DNA of 64,000 nt from Elusimicrobiota bacterium (GTDB lineage: Bacteria > Elusimicrobiota > Elusimicrobia > FEN-1173 > JAKLIF01), in NCBI GenBank assembly GCA_022709755.1, contig JAKLIF010000002.1, positions 277,730-341,729 of the forward strand, read 5' to 3'. Positions 1 to 9,363 of the stretch are shown here, piece after piece. The position numbers and the translations under genes were made by a program. Position 1 is the first letter of the stretch. Each line of letters starts with the position of its first letter. The notes below the pieces were generated by a model, which saw nothing but the letters and a program-made list of their open reading frames with translations, made no database searches and was not told the origin of the DNA.

Positions 1-207
1 GTGTCCGCCCTGCCCCAGGTCATCAAGAGCTGGAAGAACCGACGCACCGAAGACATCTCCCTGGTCACCTACCTCATCCTGGAGACGGGGATCGTCCTGT
101 GGCTGGTCTACGGTTGGTTGATCGGAGACTGGCCCCTGATCCTCTCCAACGGCATCGGGTTCGGGTTGGTCTCCATCGTCCTCTACCTGAAACTGAAGCA
201 CGGCTGA
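1..207 (+). CDS. SemiSWEET (PQ-loop) sugar transporter, 5'-truncated by window edge
   Basis: This is the C-terminal 68 residues of a small PQ-loop membrane protein. The visible N-terminus contains the Pro-Gln pair (residues 4-5) followed by a basic stretch and 'TEDIS', the normal end of helix 1 in SemiSWEETs. Two further hydrophobic helices follow at about residues 20-43 and 47-64. Family members are 85-95 residues and have three helices, so roughly 20 residues of helix 1 lie outside the window and the GTG at base 1 is probably not the true start. SemiSWEETs dimerise to form facilitative sugar uniporters in the inner membrane; the substrate here is unknown. The release-factor-like gene begins 8 bases after the stop, so the two are probably co-transcribed. 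Confidence 0.75.
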   Translation: MSALPQVIKSWKNRRTEDISLVTYLILETGIVLWLVYGWLIGDWPLILSNGIGFGLVSIVLYLKLKHG

Positions 208-214
208 ACATCCC

Positions 215-610
215 GTGAACTGGAACGAGCTGGCGGACGTCTCCCCGGAAAAGGTCGGCGCCCTGCGGGCCAGATTGGACCGCCTCGCCGTCGATATGAA
301 GAGTGTTCAGGAGCAGTTCATCCGCGGCGGCGGAAAGGGGGGGCAAAAGATCAACAAGACCAACAACTGCGTGCTCCTCCGCTATCCGCCGATGGAGATC
401 GTCCTCCGCGTCCAACGAGACCGCCGGCGTTCCGTCAACCGGTTCCTGGCGCTGCGGGAACTGGCGGACCGGATCGAGAGCCGCATCTCCCCGCAAACCT
501 CCGAAAGATTGCGTGAACAGGCACGGATCCGTCGACAGAAAGACCGGCGCCGACGCCGCTCACAAGCCCCGGAGGGGTCCTCCCCCGAAACCCCTTCCCC
601 ATCGATTTGA
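215..610 (+). CDS. Peptide chain release factor-like protein (ArfB/RF-1 domain)
   Basis: A 131-residue RF-1-domain protein with the GGQ peptidyl-tRNA hydrolysis motif at residues 42-44 inside a Gly/Lys-rich loop, then a strongly basic C-terminal tail (about residues 103-117). It lacks the codon-recognition domain of RF1 and RF2. The size, the GGQ domain and the basic tail match ArfB (YaeJ)-type rescue factors, whose tail enters the empty mRNA channel of stalled ribosomes. Members of the related release-factor-like family are the alternative. It starts at a GTG 8 bases after the upstream stop and has no strong Shine-Dalgarno, so translational coupling is likely. Activity is inferred from the motif. 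Confidence 0.8.
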   Translation: MNWNELADVSPEKVGALRARLDRLAVDMKSVQEQFIRGGGKGGQKINKTNNCVLLRYPPMEIVLRVQRDRRRSVNRFLALRELADRIESRISPQTSERLREQARIRRQKDRRRRRSQAPEGSSPETPSPSI

Positions 611-611
611 C

Positions 612-640
612 TTGTTCGAGAGCTCTCCAACTGATAAAAT
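612..640 (+). promoter_or_regulatory. Predicted sigma70 promoter for the 63-residue orphan gene
   Basis: A TTGTTC -35-like hexamer (612-617), a 17-bp spacer and TAAAAT (635-640) preceded by TG one base upstream, i.e. an extended -10. It starts just after the stop of the release-factor-like gene and would give a leader of about 35 nt with an AAAGGAG Shine-Dalgarno before the ATG at 682. Confidence 0.5.
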
Positions 641-681
641 ACGCTGAAATCCCCCTTGTGGGAAATTTAAAGGAGAAAGTC

Positions 682-873
682 ATGCATACCATCGGAGAAT
701 TCAAAGGAAACATCACCATCACGCTGAAACAGAGCGAAGATGACGCTTACGGATTTACGTTCGGTCTGACGAAAGCGAAACTGATCCTTGACCACATCGA
801 TGCCATCAAAGCGTTCTACGAAGACAACAAGGACAAGATGAAGACCCGGAAGAAACCGGACGCCGCCAGCTGA
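682..873 (+). CDS. Hypothetical small protein (63 aa)
   Basis: I do not recognise a family. The ATG at 682 is preceded by an AAAGGAG Shine-Dalgarno at a good distance, which supports this start over an upstream in-frame ATG at 607. The product is soluble-looking. The first half alternates polar and hydrophobic residues (ITITLKQ-like, probably beta), then comes a Lys/Asp-rich helix ending in a basic tail. It has its own predicted promoter and is followed by a strong intrinsic terminator, so it is an independent single-gene transcript. That organisation makes it credible as a real expressed gene despite its size. Confidence 0.6.
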   Translation: MHTIGEFKGNITITLKQSEDDAYGFTFGLTKAKLILDHIDAIKAFYEDNKDKMKTRKKPDAAS

Positions 874-935
874 CCCCACGATAACAACTGAAACATCCCT
901 TTCCCGCCGTCCGGGATGACAGGGATCATCTTCGA

Positions 936-978
936 AACACCCGAGGAGACCGTATCGGTCTGCTCGGGTGTTTTTTTT
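936..978 (+). terminator. Strong rho-independent terminator
   Basis: The arms 936-945 and 963-972 are perfect 10-bp complements, an inner 6-bp stem (947-952 with 956-961) extends the hairpin, and eight T residues follow (971-978). It terminates the small orphan gene. On the minus strand only three T residues follow the stem, so it is a weak terminator at best for the convergent metG. Confidence 0.9.
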
Positions 979-1034
979 ATCAGGGAGCGGGATGATCCGC
1001 GGAACAGGCCGCGGGGAAGTGACGGGATCCGGCC

Positions 1035-2474
1035 TTATTTCAGCCGGGGAAACAGTATCTCTTTGACTTGCTTCTGGAGGATCGTCTTGGCCTGCCGGGC
1101 CTTGTCGGGGATGATCGGCTCGTAGAGTTCCGTGGCCCGGTTCAGGAGGAAATAGGCGTTACTCAGGATCTTTTCCTTCTCGACGCCGGTCTTCTTCCAC
1201 GGCTCGTTGTCGTGGATGTATTTGTTGCCGTAAGTGAGCAGTTCGCTGATGTTCTTGGCCGCCGCCGAGAGATCGAACCCCTCGTAGTTCTTCTGGGCCG
1301 CGCGGACATGTTCCATGCATTTCTCCGCAAAGAGGGGATCGAACGTGCGGTGGTCCTCCAGATGGATCCCGTCCGTGCTCGACATGTGCAACACCCGGCT
1401 GATGAGGTTCCCGTAATTATTGGCCAGGTGCACGTTATAGGATTCGACCAGCTCCGTCTCCTTGTAACTGCAATCGGAATACGTCGGAAGGACCGCCAAC
1501 ATGTAGAACCTCACCGTGTCGGCGCCGAACTTGTCGTACTGGTCCAAGGGGGACACGACGTTCCCCAGGCTCTTCGACATCTTCTGCCCGTCAGGACCGA
1601 AGATCATCCCGTGCACCAACAGTTTCTTCGTCGGGGCGGCCCCCACGGAGGCCAACATGCCCTGCCAGATGGCCCCCTGGAACCGAAGGTTGTCGGGACC
1701 GCAGAATTGCACGCCGGGCCAAAATTCGTTGAACCTCTTCTTGTCCCCGTGAAACCCCAAGACGTTGATGTAGTTGGTCAACGCGTCGAACCAGACGTAG
1801 ATCACCTGGCTCGGATCGCCGGGCACCTCGATCCCCCAGGGAAGGTTTTGTCGGTTCCTCGAGATGCTGATGTCGTCCATCTCCCGGATGAAGTTGGCCA
1901 GTTCCGCGGTCTTGGAAGAGGGCTGAACGAAATGAGGGTTCTTCTGCAGATCCTCCAAGAGCCGCTCGCGATATTTGGACAGGCGGAAGAAATAGTTCTC
2001 TTCGGACTGCCTCTGGGGCTCCACGCCGTGATGAGGACATTTTCCGTCGACCAAGTCCTTCTCCAAGAGGAACGACTCGCATCCGACGCAATAGAGTCCG
2101 CTGTAGTTCTTCTTATAGATGTCGCCCTTCTGATCGGAGAGCGTCCAGACGTACCGGGCCCCCTCGTGATGATAGCTCTGGGATGTCCGGTAGAAATAAT
2201 CGTTGGAGATGGAGAACTTCGCGCAGAAATCCTTCCACTGGACGGCCAGTTCGTCCACGAACGCCTGGGGGTCCTTGCCGGCGTCGCGGGCGGTGGTCAG
2301 GACCTTCTGCCCGTTCTCGTCGATGCCCACGTTGAAGAAGACATTGTCGGAACCCCATTTTTTCCGAAAATAGCGCGCGTACGCGTCGGCCTGGAAGAAC
2401 TCGATGGCGTGTCCCACGTGGGGGACCGAGTTCGCATAGGGGAGCGTGGTGGTGAAATAGATTTTTTCAGTCAT
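1035..2474 (-). CDS. metG: Methionine--tRNA ligase
   Basis: A class I aminoacyl-tRNA synthetase that charges tRNA-Met with methionine in the cytoplasm. HIGH signature is HVGH (residues 19-22) and the KMSKS loop is exact (298-302). A zinc knuckle in the connective domain uses C129, C132, C146 and H149, i.e. CxxC...CxxH rather than four cysteines. At 479 residues it is the short form without the C-terminal EMAP-like tRNA-binding/dimerisation domain. The ATG start has a GGAGG Shine-Dalgarno about 10 bases upstream. The gene is divergent from ndk and converges on the orphan gene to its left. Confidence 0.96.
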   Translation of the reverse strand: MTEKIYFTTTLPYANSVPHVGHAIEFFQADAYARYFRKKWGSDNVFFNVGIDENGQKVLTTARDAGKDPQAFVDELAVQWKDFCAKFSISNDYFYRTSQSYHHEGARYVWTLSDQKGDIYKKNYSGLYCVGCESFLLEKDLVDGKCPHHGVEPQRQSEENYFFRLSKYRERLLEDLQKNPHFVQPSSKTAELANFIREMDDISISRNRQNLPWGIEVPGDPSQVIYVWFDALTNYINVLGFHGDKKRFNEFWPGVQFCGPDNLRFQGAIWQGMLASVGAAPTKKLLVHGMIFGPDGQKMSKSLGNVVSPLDQYDKFGADTVRFYMLAVLPTYSDCSYKETELVESYNVHLANNYGNLISRVLHMSSTDGIHLEDHRTFDPLFAEKCMEHVRAAQKNYEGFDLSAAAKNISELLTYGNKYIHDNEPWKKTGVEKEKILSNAYFLLNRATELYEPIIPDKARQAKTILQKQVKEILFPRLK

Positions 2475-2492
2475 GGCGGTTCTTTCCTCCGT

Positions 2493-2521
2493 ATTATAGA
2501 CGTATTTTCATGTCGCTTCAA
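2493..2521 (-). promoter_or_regulatory. Predicted metG promoter
   Basis: Read on the minus strand: TTGAAG (2521-2516), a 17-bp spacer and a perfect TATAAT (2498-2493). The leader would be only about 12 nt and consists mainly of the Shine-Dalgarno. Confidence 0.7.
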
Positions 2522-2530
2522 GAATAGATA

Positions 2531-2560
2531 TGGACAGTTCGGAGAGCGTTTTGGTAAAAT
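2531..2560 (+). promoter_or_regulatory. Predicted ndk promoter
   Basis: TGGACA (2531-2536), an 18-bp spacer and TAAAAT (2555-2560), with TG one base upstream of the -10. The two hexamers each match consensus at five of six positions. It lies back to back with the metG promoter in the divergent region 2475-2617. Confidence 0.65.
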
Positions 2561-2617
2561 CCTTTCCTCAATTTATTTGTGTTTTATAACGAAAAAATAT
2601 TTTCGGAGACTCGTCAC

Positions 2618-3148
2618 ATGCCCAACACCAATAAGAACATCCAGCAGACACTCGTCCTGATCAAACCGGACGGATTGAAGAAATCCCTGACCGGCAACAT
2701 CCTCACCAAATTGGCGGAGACGCGTCTGTGCATCATGGGCGCCAAGGTCGTGCAAGTGTCGCGCGAACTGGCGACCTGCCACTATCAACATCTGAAAGAC
2801 AAACCGTTTTTCGGCGAGCTGATCGAATACATCCAGGGCAAACCCTACGGGCCCGACTACCAGCGCGTGATGGCCCTCGTCTATCAGGGGAACGACGCCA
2901 TCCAGAAGGTCCGGCAGTTGGCCGGAGCCACCAATCCCGAAGAAGCCGACGCCACCAGCATCCGCGGCGCGTTCGGACGGATCACCACCAAGGGCGTCTT
3001 TGAAAACGTCATCCACGCCTCCGCCAATCCGGAAGACGCCGAACGGGAGATCAAACTCTGGTTCCAGCCGGAAGAGCTCGTCACCGACCTCTACCCGACG
3101 AAAACGGTCACCTCCTCCCCCAAAGAAGTCAAGGTCTGGGCCTCCTGA
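2618..3148 (+). CDS. ndk: Nucleoside diphosphate kinase
   Basis: Transfers the gamma phosphate of ATP to NDPs through a phospho-histidine intermediate. KPDG at residues 16-19 begins the family fold, and the nucleophile is H133 in an N-x-x-H context (N130-H133). From the ATG at 2618, which has a GGAG Shine-Dalgarno, the protein is 176 residues, against about 140 for the usual bacterial enzyme. The extra length comes from a short insertion before the Kpn-loop region, an insertion just before the active histidine (TTKGVFE-like) and a C-terminal extension of about 20 residues. An upstream in-frame GTG at 2579 is less likely. pckG follows after 8 bases. Confidence 0.9.
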   Translation: MPNTNKNIQQTLVLIKPDGLKKSLTGNILTKLAETRLCIMGAKVVQVSRELATCHYQHLKDKPFFGELIEYIQGKPYGPDYQRVMALVYQGNDAIQKVRQLAGATNPEEADATSIRGAFGRITTKGVFENVIHASANPEDAEREIKLWFQPEELVTDLYPTKTVTSSPKEVKVWAS

Positions 3149-3156
3149 ACATCCCC

Positions 3157-4911
3157 ATGACCAACCACCAAAAACTGACAGCCTGGGTTGATGAGATGGT
3201 CCGGCTCTGCAAGCCGGACCGGGTCGTCTGGTGTGATGGCTCCGAAGACGAGAAACGCCGGCTGACCGCCGACGCTTTGCGATCGGGCGACCTGGAAGAA
3301 CTGAACCAAGAGAAACTGCCCGGATGTTATCTGCACCACTCCGCGCTCAACGACGTCGCCCGCACAGAACACCTCACCTACATCTGCACTCCCACCAAGG
3401 ACGAGACCGGCCCCACCAACAACTGGATGGAACCGGGAGAAGCCTATCGCACCCTTGGGGGTCTCTTCGACGGGTCCATGAAAGGGCGCACGATGTATGT
3501 GGTCCCGTTCGTGATGGGCCCGGCCCGTTCCCCGTTCAGCAAAGTCGTCGTGGAATTGACGGACAGCCTCTACGTGGCACTGAACATCCGCATCATCAGC
3601 CGCATGGGGAAAGTCGCGTTGGATATGCTCGGAGAAACCGGGGAGTTCACCAAAGCCCTGCACAGCAAGGGCGACCTGGACATGGCCCGCCGGTTCATCT
3701 GCCATTTTCCGCAGGACAACACCATCTGGAGCATCGGATCCGGTTACGGCGGCAACGCCCTGTTGGGCAAGAAGTGCATGGCTCTTCGGATCGCCAGCTG
3801 CCTCGGCCGGCAGGAAGGCTGGTTGGCCGAACACATGCTGATCGTCGGGATCGAGAATCCGAAAGGGGAAACCTCCTACGTGGCCGCCGCCTTCCCCAGC
3901 GCCTGCGGGAAAACCAATCTGGCGATGCTCGTCCCGCCGGCCTCGTTGCCGGGATACAAGATCTGGACCGTGGGAGACGACATCGCGTGGCTGAGGATCG
4001 GCCCTGACGGGCGATTGTGGGCCATCAATCCGGAAGCCGGATTTTTCGGCGTGGCGCCCGGGACCAACAAAAAATCGAACCCGAACGCGCTGGCGACCGT
4101 CCAAAAAAACTCCATCTACACCAACGTGGCCCTCCTCCCGGACAAAACAGTCTGGTGGGAAGGAATGGACGGGGCGCCCCCCGAGAAGTGCCTGGACTGG
4201 AAGAACGAGCCCTGGACGCCGGCCTCGAAAGAAAAAGCCGCCCATCCGAACAGCCGGTTCACCGCGCCGGCCAGCCAATGCCCGAGCATCTCGCCGGAAT
4301 GGGAGAACCCCGCCGGAGTCCCGATCACAGCGATCATCTTCGGAGGCCGGCGGTCACAGACGATCCCGCTGGTGTTCGAATCCTTCAACTGGCAGCACGG
4401 AGTGTTCGTCGGGGCGACCATGTCTTCCGAGACCACCGCGGCGGCGATCGGCGCCGTCGGCGTGGTCCGACGCGATCCCATGGCCATGCTGCCCTTCTGC
4501 GGCTACAACATGGGGGACTACCTCAGCCATTGGATCGGCATGGGGGACAAGATCAAACACCCCCCCAAGATATTCAACGTCAACTGGTTCCGCACCGGAC
4601 CCGACGGCAAATTCCTCTGGCCGGGGTTCGGCGACAACCTGCGCGTGCTCCTTTGGATCCTGGACCGCTGCGAGGGCCGCGGACCCGCCGTCAAAACTCC
4701 GATCGGCCTGATCCCGACGCCCGACGCGCTCAATCTGACGGGCCTGAACATCGATCCGGAGGCTCTCCGGACGCTGCTCCATGTGGACCGGGCTGCCTGG
4801 CAGGCGGAACTGGATGACCAAAAAACGTTTTTCAACAAACTTGGCGACCGGATGTCGCCGGTCTTAACGAACGAACACGCGGCGTTATCCCAACGCCTTC
4901 GAAACGCGTGA
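3157..4911 (+). CDS. pckG: Phosphoenolpyruvate carboxykinase (GTP)
   Basis: Interconverts oxaloacetate + GTP and phosphoenolpyruvate + GDP + CO2, linking the TCA-cycle pool with gluconeogenesis. The GTP-type kinase motif is at residues 249-254 (ACGKTN) with the reactive cysteine C250 that distinguishes GTP-dependent from ATP-dependent enzymes. The metal-binding acidic pair is D274-D275. The 584-residue length is within the usual range of about 600. It sits 8 bases after ndk, which could supply GTP from GDP, so the pairing is metabolically sensible. gyrA begins 31 bases downstream. Confidence 0.95.
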   Translation: MTNHQKLTAWVDEMVRLCKPDRVVWCDGSEDEKRRLTADALRSGDLEELNQEKLPGCYLHHSALNDVARTEHLTYICTPTKDETGPTNNWMEPGEAYRTLGGLFDGSMKGRTMYVVPFVMGPARSPFSKVVVELTDSLYVALNIRIISRMGKVALDMLGETGEFTKALHSKGDLDMARRFICHFPQDNTIWSIGSGYGGNALLGKKCMALRIASCLGRQEGWLAEHMLIVGIENPKGETSYVAAAFPSACGKTNLAMLVPPASLPGYKIWTVGDDIAWLRIGPDGRLWAINPEAGFFGVAPGTNKKSNPNALATVQKNSIYTNVALLPDKTVWWEGMDGAPPEKCLDWKNEPWTPASKEKAAHPNSRFTAPASQCPSISPEWENPAGVPITAIIFGGRRSQTIPLVFESFNWQHGVFVGATMSSETTAAAIGAVGVVRRDPMAMLPFCGYNMGDYLSHWIGMGDKIKHPPKIFNVNWFRTGPDGKFLWPGFGDNLRVLLWILDRCEGRGPAVKTPIGLIPTPDALNLTGLNIDPEALRTLLHVDRAAWQAELDDQKTFFNKLGDRMSPVLTNEHAALSQRLRNA

Positions 4912-4942
4912 TCTAACTTTACGACGAAAGAGGGAACTTCCC

Positions 4943-7462
4943 ATGCCTGATTCAACGGAACACCTTCAGGGCGACCTGATCCATAAAATCCTTCCCCGCA
5001 ACATCGAGGACGAGATGAAGACGGCCTATCTCGATTACTCCATGAGCGTCATCGTGGGGCGCGCCCTCCCGGACGTCCGCGACGGATTGAAACCCGTCCA
5101 CCGCCGCATCCTCTACACGATGGACGAGATGGGCCTGGCGCACAACAAACCTTACAAGAAATCCGCCCGCGTGGTCGGTGACGTTCTCGGGAAATACCAT
5201 CCCCACGGGGACACGGCCGTCTATGACTCCATCGTCCGGATGGTCCAGGATTTTTCGCTCCGCCACCCGCTGATCGACGGTCAGGGGAACTTCGGGTCCA
5301 TCGACGCCGACCCGGCCGCCGCCATGCGTTATACGGAAGTCCGCCTGGACGCCATCGCCCAGGAGATGATGGGCGACATCGACAAGAACACCGTCGACTT
5401 CGGCCCGAACTACGACGGATCCCTGGTCGAACCCCTCGTCCTGCCGGCCAAACTGCCGAACCTGCTCGTCAACGGTTCCGCCGGAATCGCCGTCGGCATG
5501 GCCACCAACATCCCGCCCCACAACCTCGGCGAGGTATGCGACGCCATCGCCGCCTACATCGACAACGACGCCATCACGTTCAGCGATCTTCTGAAGATCA
5601 TCAAGGGTCCCGATTTCCCGACGGGGGCCACCATCCACGGCCGCGACGGGATCCGTCAATATTTCGAGACGGGACGGGGATCCATGAAGATCCGCGCGAA
5701 CACCGAGATCGAGGATATTCGCGGCGGACGCCAAGCCATCATCGTCACCGAACTCCCCTACCAGGTCAACAAAGCCATGCTGCTGGAAACGATCGCCGAC
5801 CTGGTGCGGGACAAGAAGATCTCCGACATCTCCGACCTGCGCGACGAATCCAACCGGGAAGGCATCCGGATGGTCATCGAGATCAAGCGCGACGGGAATG
5901 CCCAGGTCGTGCTCAACCAGCTCTACAAGTTCACCCAGATGGAGACCTCCTTCGGGGTCATCATGCTGGCCCTGGTGGACGGACGTCCGCGCATCCTCTC
6001 CATGAAGGAGATGATCCATTATTACGTCGAACACCGGAAAGTCGTCATCGTCCGGCGGACACAGTATGAGTTGAAGAGGGCGGAAGACCGCGCCCATATC
6101 CTGGAAGGGTTGCGCATCGCCATCGACAACCTGACCCGGATCATCAAGATCATCCGCGAGTCCAAAGACGTGGAGACCGCCCGCAATTCGTTGATGGAGG
6201 AATTCAAACTGTCCAAAGTGCAGGCACAGGCCATCCTGGACATGCGCCTCCACCAGTTGACCGCCCTGGAACGGAAACAACTGGAAGCGGAATACCTCGA
6301 ACTCATCAAGACGATCGCGCGGCTCAAGGAGATCCTGGGCAGCGCCAAGAAAATCCTCACCATCATCAAAGAGGAATTGAAGGAGATCAAGGAGAAGTAC
6401 GGGAACAAGCGCCGCACCGCCTTGGCCGCGAGCGCGACGGAATACGACATCGAGGATTTGATCGCCCAGGAAGACGTGGTGGTCACCATGTCCCATGCGG
6501 GCTACGTGAAACGGATGCCCGTCGACACCTACAAGGTGCAGAAACGGGGGGGACGCGGCATCACCGGCGCGGGAACCAAAGACGACGATTTCGTCGAGCA
6601 GTTGTTCGTCAGCGACACCCATTCCCACCTGCTCCTCTTCACGAACCGCGGGCGCGTCCATTCCATCCGGGTCTATGAGATTCCGGATGCGAGCCGCATC
6701 TCCCGCGGGAAGGCCATCGTCAATTTCGTGCAGATGGGGCCCGACGAAAAGATCACCTCCTGCATCCCCATCAAAACGTTCGAGGAAGCGAAGGGAAAAG
6801 AAACGTTCCTGGTGATGGGGACCCGGAACGGGATGATCAAGAAGACGTCTCTGTCCGAATTCGACAACATCCGAAGGGGCGGCATCATCGCCATCGGCCT
6901 GTCGGAAGGCGACGTGCTGGTCGACGTGAAACACACCGACGGCAAATGCGAGATATTGATCGGCACTAAGGACGGCATGTGCATCCGTTTCGACGAGAAG
7001 GACGTGCGCCCCATCGGACGAGCCGGCAAAGGCGTCCGCGGAGTGCGCCTCGGCAAAGGGGACCAGGTCATCGGGATGGAAGTCACCACCCCCGGGACGC
7101 GCGAAACGCTCCTGACCGTGTGCGAATTCGGCTACGGAAAGAGGACGGAACTCTCCGAATACCGCGACACCCGTCGCGGAGGAAAGGGCGTCATCACCAT
7201 CAAGACCACGGACCGGAACGGCATCGTCATCGGCATCAAACTGGTGACCAGCGACCACAACGTCATGCTGATGACCGAAAAGGGCATGATGGTGCGGCTG
7301 CACGTGAAGGGGATATCCGTCATCAGCCGCAACACTCAAGGGGTGCGTCTGATCCGCCTGGAAGAAGGCGACAAAATGGCCGGGATCGCCACCATCGCCG
7401 AAGAGGACGACAAAGAGGACGAGACGCCCACGCTGGATGTGAAGGAGACCAAGGGGAAATAA
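4943..7462 (+). CDS. gyrA: DNA gyrase subunit A
   Basis: Breakage-reunion subunit of the A2B2 gyrase that introduces negative supercoils. The catalytic tyrosine is Y130 in the AMRYTE context. The 7-residue GyrA box (Q533-G539, QKRGGRG) marks a true gyrase rather than topoisomerase IV. The six-bladed C-terminal DNA-wrapping domain follows to residue 839 and ends in an acidic tail. The quinolone-determining region has Thr (T91) at the E. coli Ser83 position and Asp at the Asp87 position. gyrA is separated from gyrB (at 23.6 kb) by about 16 kb. The archease gene follows 10 bases downstream. Confidence 0.97.
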   Translation: MPDSTEHLQGDLIHKILPRNIEDEMKTAYLDYSMSVIVGRALPDVRDGLKPVHRRILYTMDEMGLAHNKPYKKSARVVGDVLGKYHPHGDTAVYDSIVRMVQDFSLRHPLIDGQGNFGSIDADPAAAMRYTEVRLDAIAQEMMGDIDKNTVDFGPNYDGSLVEPLVLPAKLPNLLVNGSAGIAVGMATNIPPHNLGEVCDAIAAYIDNDAITFSDLLKIIKGPDFPTGATIHGRDGIRQYFETGRGSMKIRANTEIEDIRGGRQAIIVTELPYQVNKAMLLETIADLVRDKKISDISDLRDESNREGIRMVIEIKRDGNAQVVLNQLYKFTQMETSFGVIMLALVDGRPRILSMKEMIHYYVEHRKVVIVRRTQYELKRAEDRAHILEGLRIAIDNLTRIIKIIRESKDVETARNSLMEEFKLSKVQAQAILDMRLHQLTALERKQLEAEYLELIKTIARLKEILGSAKKILTIIKEELKEIKEKYGNKRRTALAASATEYDIEDLIAQEDVVVTMSHAGYVKRMPVDTYKVQKRGGRGITGAGTKDDDFVEQLFVSDTHSHLLLFTNRGRVHSIRVYEIPDASRISRGKAIVNFVQMGPDEKITSCIPIKTFEEAKGKETFLVMGTRNGMIKKTSLSEFDNIRRGGIIAIGLSEGDVLVDVKHTDGKCEILIGTKDGMCIRFDEKDVRPIGRAGKGVRGVRLGKGDQVIGMEVTTPGTRETLLTVCEFGYGKRTELSEYRDTRRGGKGVITIKTTDRNGIVIGIKLVTSDHNVMLMTEKGMMVRLHVKGISVISRNTQGVRLIRLEEGDKMAGIATIAEEDDKEDETPTLDVKETKGK

Positions 7463-7472
7463 CGGCCGATTC

Positions 7473-7895
7473 ATGGACGGGAAACCGTTCCGGTCTTTTT
7501 CCCACACGGCCGATGTCGGCCTGATCGTCCGCGGCAAAACACGCCGCCAGCTGTTCCACAACGCGGCCGCAGGGATGCTCTCCCTCGTGACGGGCCCTCC
7601 GTCCGGACCCGCGGTTCCCTCGAAGAAAACCATCCGCCTCACGGCACCCGATCCGGAATCCCTCTTCATCCGCTGGCTCAACGAAGTCCTCTTCCTGACG
7701 GTCCACCGGCGGTTTTTTCCCGTAAGGACCCGATTTCATCAATTGACTTCCAGATCCCTCTCAGCCCTCCTCTCCGGACACCGCCTTCCCCCGGAACATC
7801 CTTTCCTGCGCGACATGAAAGCGGCGACGTTCCACAAACTATCGATCCGCCGAAAGAACGCCCGATGGACATCGACCATCGTGTTCGACGTCTGA
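7473..7895 (+). CDS. Archease family protein (RtcB cofactor)
   Basis: A 140-residue archease. The N-terminal F-x-HTADVG segment (about residues 9-16) and the conserved acidic/Leu-rich middle ('LFIRWLNEVLFL') are family hallmarks. Archease speeds guanylylation of the RNA ligase RtcB and broadens its NTP use. rtcB lies only 18 bases downstream, so this is a classic archease-RtcB pair. It follows gyrA by 10 bases and may be read through from it. Confidence 0.85.
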   Translation: MDGKPFRSFSHTADVGLIVRGKTRRQLFHNAAAGMLSLVTGPPSGPAVPSKKTIRLTAPDPESLFIRWLNEVLFLTVHRRFFPVRTRFHQLTSRSLSALLSGHRLPPEHPFLRDMKAATFHKLSIRRKNARWTSTIVFDV

Positions 7896-7913
7896 TCCCT
7901 CGGAGACCCGGAG

Positions 7914-9347
7914 ATGCATTTCGAACGATTGGATGACTATCGCTGGATCATCCCCCGGACCGGCGGGATGAACGTGGAAGGGATCATTTATGGGGACCGT
8001 GCTTTATTGGAACACGCCGCCAACGAGAAGGCCGCCGAACAGGTCGCCCATGTCGCCCACCTTCCGGGGATCGTCGGGCGATCCCTGGCCATGCCGGACA
8101 TCCATTGGGGATACGGTTTCCCCATCGGGGGAGTGGCCGCGATGGACGCGGATGCGGGCGTCATCTCTCCCGGAGGGATCGGCTACGACATCTCCTGCGG
8201 AGTCCGGCTCATCCGTACAAACCTCGAATCGAAAGACCTGGGAAACCGCCTCGCCGCCCTCTTGGACGGCCTTTTCAACAACGTGCCAGCGGGCGTGGGG
8301 GGCACGGGCCCTATCCGGCTCTCCTCTTCCGGAATAAAAGCGGTGTTCGACAAAGGGGCGTCCTGGGCTGTCGCGGAGGGGTATGGCGAATCCGACGACC
8401 TCCTGTCCGTGGAGGACGGCGGACGGTTGGACACGGCGGACCCCGACGGACCAAGCCCGCGCGCCGTGGAACGGGGCCGGGCACAGCTGGGGACTCTGGG
8501 AAGCGGCAATCATTTTCTGGAGGTCCAGGAAGTCGTGGAGGTATTCGACGAAAGGACGGCCGGAGTGTTCGGCCTGTGGCCCGGACAAATCGCCGTGATG
8601 ATCCACACCGGCTCCCGCGGTTGCGGGTATCAGGTCTGCGAGGACTTCCTGAACGTCATGCAGGGAGCCGTCCGCCGATACGGCATCGCGGTGCCGGACC
8701 GTCAATTGTGTTGCGCGCCGATCGATTCCAAGGAAGGCCGTGACTATTTCTCGGCCATGTCCGCCGCGGCCAACTACGCCAAGGCCAACCGCCAAGTGAT
8801 CACCCATTTCATCCGGGAGACGTTCATGCGCCTCCTGGATATGTCACCCCGCGACCTGGGGATGGGCGTGGTCTACGACGTCTGCCACAACATCGGGAAG
8901 ATGGAGACCCATATCGTCGACGGAAAACCGAGACTCCTGTGCGTCCATCGGAAAGGCGCCACGCGTTCGTTCCCGGCGGGACACCCCGATGTCCCCAAAA
9001 AATACAGGGATGTCGGACAACCGGTCCTCATTCCGGGGACCATGGGGACCTCCTCGTACGTCCTGGTGGGAACCGACACCGCCATGACCGAGACGTTCGG
9101 CACGACCTGCCACGGCGCCGGCAGGACCATGAGCCGGAAAGCCGCCCTCCAACGGACGGACGGGCACACCCTCCGGGACGAACTACAACGCCGGGGCGTT
9201 TTGGTGAGGGCCGCCTCCTATAAAGGGCTCGCCGAAGAAGCACCGAACGCCTACAAGGACGTGGATAACATTGTGGAGGTCTGCCAACGGGCCGGTCTCT
9301 CCAGGAAAGTCGCCCGTTTGAGACCCCTTGGTGTCGTGAAGGGTTAA
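7914..9347 (+). CDS. rtcB: RNA-splicing ligase RtcB
   Basis: GTP- and Mn-dependent ligase that joins RNA 2',3'-cyclic phosphate or 3'-phosphate ends to 5'-OH ends. Metal ligand C95 lies in the DISCGVR motif, GSGNHF is at residues 196-201, and the guanylylated histidine is predicted as H345 in HRKGATR. The 477-residue length is normal. The ATG at 7914 is preceded by a CGGAG Shine-Dalgarno. In bacteria without tRNA introns the role is taken to be RNA repair after cleavage by ribotoxins or stress nucleases. No adjacent rtcA or sigma54 regulator rtcR is present. Confidence 0.94.
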   Translation: MHFERLDDYRWIIPRTGGMNVEGIIYGDRALLEHAANEKAAEQVAHVAHLPGIVGRSLAMPDIHWGYGFPIGGVAAMDADAGVISPGGIGYDISCGVRLIRTNLESKDLGNRLAALLDGLFNNVPAGVGGTGPIRLSSSGIKAVFDKGASWAVAEGYGESDDLLSVEDGGRLDTADPDGPSPRAVERGRAQLGTLGSGNHFLEVQEVVEVFDERTAGVFGLWPGQIAVMIHTGSRGCGYQVCEDFLNVMQGAVRRYGIAVPDRQLCCAPIDSKEGRDYFSAMSAAANYAKANRQVITHFIRETFMRLLDMSPRDLGMGVVYDVCHNIGKMETHIVDGKPRLLCVHRKGATRSFPAGHPDVPKKYRDVGQPVLIPGTMGTSSYVLVGTDTAMTETFGTTCHGAGRTMSRKAALQRTDGHTLRDELQRRGVLVRAASYKGLAEEAPNAYKDVDNIVEVCQRAGLSRKVARLRPLGVVKG

Positions 9348-9363
9348 TTGATAACATTCCCCC

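Noticed and set aside
1068..2660. A 530-codon plus-strand frame opposite metG
   Set aside because: The metG motifs are unmistakable on the other strand, and this frame has only biased Val/Leu/Asp-rich composition.
4952..7681. A 909-codon open frame on the minus strand opposite gyrA
   Set aside because: It mirrors gyrA codon structure in GC-rich DNA, contains low-complexity Asp/His/Gly runs, matches no family and has no ribosome-binding site.
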